Assembly: GCA_030147065.1 (NCBI GenBank)
Contig: JASLAP010000215.1
Location: forward strand, 1 to 14,642
Length of the DNA stretch: 14,642 nt
From: Pseudonocardia sp.
GTDB taxonomy: Bacteria; Actinomycetota; Actinomycetes; Mycobacteriales; Pseudonocardiaceae
Direction: 5' to 3'
Positions within the stretch are counted from its first letter, which is position 1, and each line of letters starts with the position of its first letter. Position numbers and translations under genes: made by a program. Shown here piece by piece: positions 13,616 through 14,642 of the stretch. The notes under the pieces are model-generated. The model was not told where the DNA came from. It did no database searches and worked only from the letters and a program-made list of their open reading frames with translations.

Positions 13616-13761
13616 ACGCGGATCCCGGCCGCCCGTCGCGGAGACCGCCGGACCGCGCGGGGTGTACCCGCTCCGCGGCGGAAGGCGTACAGTCCGCCGC
13701 CGAACGGAGATCACTTCTCGTGCTCGTGGGGTAGCTCCCGGTACCTGATCGAGGGGTCGGA

Positions 13762-13791
13762 CTGGAGGGTCCCGGGCGGCCCTGCTAACGT
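13762..13791 (+). promoter_or_regulatory. Candidate promoter for the roadblock-like gene
   Basis: CTGGAG (13762-13767), an 18-bp spacer and TAACGT (13786-13791), preceded by TGC, resemble a sigma-70-type promoter with an extended -10. It would give a leader of about 170 nt. The match is moderate and is the best I find in this stretch. Confidence 0.33.
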
Positions 13792-13971
13792 CTGGTGAGC
13801 AGTCAGCGACGCGACGTGATCACTCCGGACGCCCCCCCGCCCGGCTCCGAGTCGAGAAGCGCGCTGCACCCATGAATACCGCCCAGGTTGCCGGGGGGTG
13901 TCTCGGCGGGCTGCCGAGCAGCGTTCTGCGAATGCTGTAACGCGATGTCGTGCTTTGCGGAGGAATCTGCT

Positions 13972-14642
13972 GTGGTGACGTTCCGCGAGGTGCTCCAGGA
14001 ACTGCTGGAACTACCGGGTGCGACGTATTCGTGCGTTGCCGACCGGGCCGCCGGAAGGCTGCTCGACGAGGTCGGGACGAGCAGCGTCGCACCCGGTGCG
14101 GTCATGGAACTCGGCGGGTCCGCGGCCGGATTCCTGGCCTTCGTCGCCGGGGACGGGCTGGACGACCTGATGATCACGTCGCTGCGGTCCTACCACCTCG
14201 TCCGGCCGGTGCTCGGCGATCCGCGGCAGCAGTTGATGATCTACCTGTGCCTGGACCGGGGCCGCTCGAACCTGGCCGCGGCCCGCCGCGAACTGGCCGC
14301 GACGTCGCTGCACAAGCGACTCGCCTCGGCCACCGTCGGACCGCCCGTCCCCCCGGCCGGGCCGCCGGGCGGGACGGCGCGGGCGGGGGTCAACGGCGCC
14401 ATGCCGACGCCCCGGCAGCCGGCCCCACCAGGTGTGATTCTGCTCTCGGCGAACCCGTCGCCGCGACCGACCGCGCCGGTGGCCACCCCCGCACGGCCGG
14501 TCCCGGCGCCGCCCGCCCCGGCCCGGCCGCCCGACCGGTCGTCCGGGCCGGGGCGGGCGGCGCCGGGACCGGCCGTGCGGGGGTGGCCACCGGCGCGGTC
14601 GGTCGCGGCGACGGGTTCGCCGAGAGCAGAATCACACCTGGT
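13972..14642 (+). CDS. Roadblock/LC7-like protein with Pro/Ala-rich tail (runs off the right end)
   Basis: The first 115 residues look like a roadblock/LC7-type regulator: VTFREVLQELLELPGATYSCVADRAAGRLLDEVG (1-35), a middle helix (GAVMELGGSAAGFLAFVAGDGLDD), the ITSLRSYHLVRPV strand pair, and MIYLCLDRGRSNLAAARRELAA near 92-112. In actinobacteria such proteins often act with small MglA-like GTPases or sensor kinases; none is visible here. A Pro/Ala/Arg-rich tail follows. The start is the first GTG of GTGGTG, with GGAGG 8 bp upstream; an in-frame ATG at 13945 would place that site inside the gene. Sequence after base 14542 (residue 190 on) is the fold-back copy and should be ignored, so the true C-terminus is unknown. 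Confidence 0.6.
   Translation, partial: MVTFREVLQELLELPGATYSCVADRAAGRLLDEVGTSSVAPGAVMELGGSAAGFLAFVAGDGLDDLMITSLRSYHLVRPVLGDPRQQLMIYLCLDRGRSNLAAARRELAATSLHKRLASATVGPPVPPAGPPGGTARAGVNGAMPTPRQPAPPGVILLSANPSPRPTAPVATPARPVPAPPAPARPPDRSSGPGRAAPGPAVRGWPPARSVAATGSPRAESHL
14427..14642. repeat. Perfect 100-bp fold-back inverted repeat at right window end
   Basis: Bases 14427-14526 and 14543-14642 are exact reverse complements, separated by 16 bp (14527-14542) that contain the small palindrome CGACCGGTCG. The repeat lies in the Pro/Ala-rich tail of the roadblock-like gene and ends exactly at the window end. With the similar structure at the other end, this is best read as a chimeric contig end, not a genomic repeat. 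Confidence 0.9.

Larger units (their letters stand above)
13545..13971 (+). promoter_or_regulatory. 427-bp non-coding stretch with hairpins and a candidate promoter
   Basis: No convincing gene lies here. It contains the hairpin at 13572-13615, a second stem GCGGCGGA/TCCGCCGC (13675-13682/13693-13700), an extended -10-like TGCTAACGT at 13783-13791 with CTGGAG 18 bp upstream, a GTGATCAC palindrome at 13816-13823, and a CTCGGC/GCCGAG hairpin at 13902-13918. A 22-codon frame at 13872-13940 lacks a good ribosome site. The likely function is terminator plus promoter and leader for the roadblock-like gene. Confidence 0.5.

Noticed and set aside
12569..13714. Long minus-strand frame opposite the low-complexity protein gene
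   Set aside because: Third-position GC and Shine-Dalgarno placement favour the plus-strand frame; the minus frame is a Ser/Gly/Pro-rich shadow. Homology search would settle it.
13872..13940. 22-residue small ORF starting MNTAQVAGG, ending 31 bp before the roadblock-like gene
   Set aside because: It has only a poor ribosome site (GAGAAG, 12 bp away), no amino-acid run of an attenuator, and mixed third positions. Possible, but unsupported.
14427..14642. Hairpin telomere of a linear plasmid
   Set aside because: Both ends interrupt protein-coding genes, the two hairpins are unrelated in sequence, and loop sizes differ (74 and 16 bp); chimeric contig ends explain them better.

Overview
This window is very GC-rich, clearly above 70% by eye, with G or C at nearly every third codon position. 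It has many GTG and TTG starts and many 4-nt ATGA/GTGA gene overlaps. The gene content (HelZ-type SNF2 helicase, TipA-like MerR regulator, LLM flavin oxidoreductase, roadblock-like protein with a Pro/Ala-rich tail) fits a high-GC actinomycete. A Pseudonocardiaceae origin is my best guess, not a demonstrated one. I recognise no rRNA, tRNA, insertion sequence, phage gene or CRISPR array.

Both ends carry long fold-back inverted repeats: 71 of 72 bp matched at 1-72/147-218, and a perfect 100 bp at 14427-14526/14543-14642. Each lies inside a gene that runs off the window. I read them as chimeric contig ends, so about the outer 72 bp on the left and 100 bp on the right should not be trusted as genome sequence.

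Layout, left to right. (1) 1-2785, minus strand: pirin, then a small GNAT-like acetyltransferase (4-nt overlap), then the N-terminal part of a HelZ-type helicase with its own candidate leaderless promoter. (2) 2907-5742, minus: a compact cassette of two adjacent DUF998-type membrane proteins, an alpha/beta hydrolase and a metallo-beta-lactamase-fold hydrolase, closed by a strong hairpin one base after the last stop. A divergent TetR regulator (6002-6676, plus) shares with it an intergenic region holding two 16-bp direct repeats with palindromic cores, the probable operator. (3) 6731-9413, minus: an AraC-type regulator, a VOC protein, a SAM-dependent O-methyltransferase and a YjbR-like protein, nearly without gaps. 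(4) 9493-10170, plus: a P-loop nucleoside-kinase-like protein, separated by a shared hairpin from (5) a TipA-like MerR regulator (10206-10946, minus). The latter has a MerR-type promoter with a 19-bp spacer and a well-formed internal start that would yield a separate ligand-binding protein. (6) An NTF2/SnoaL-like protein and an LLM flavin oxidoreductase, minus. (7) 12645 to the right end, plus: a long disordered protein with a short ordered C-terminus, a 427-bp non-coding stretch with hairpins and a candidate promoter, and a roadblock/LC7-like protein cut by the end.

Most genes here are small accessory enzymes, each group with its own one-component regulator (TetR, AraC, MerR). The two most interesting units are the TetR-controlled twin-DUF998/two-hydrolase cassette, whose substrate I cannot name, and the TipA-like locus with its dual-product architecture.
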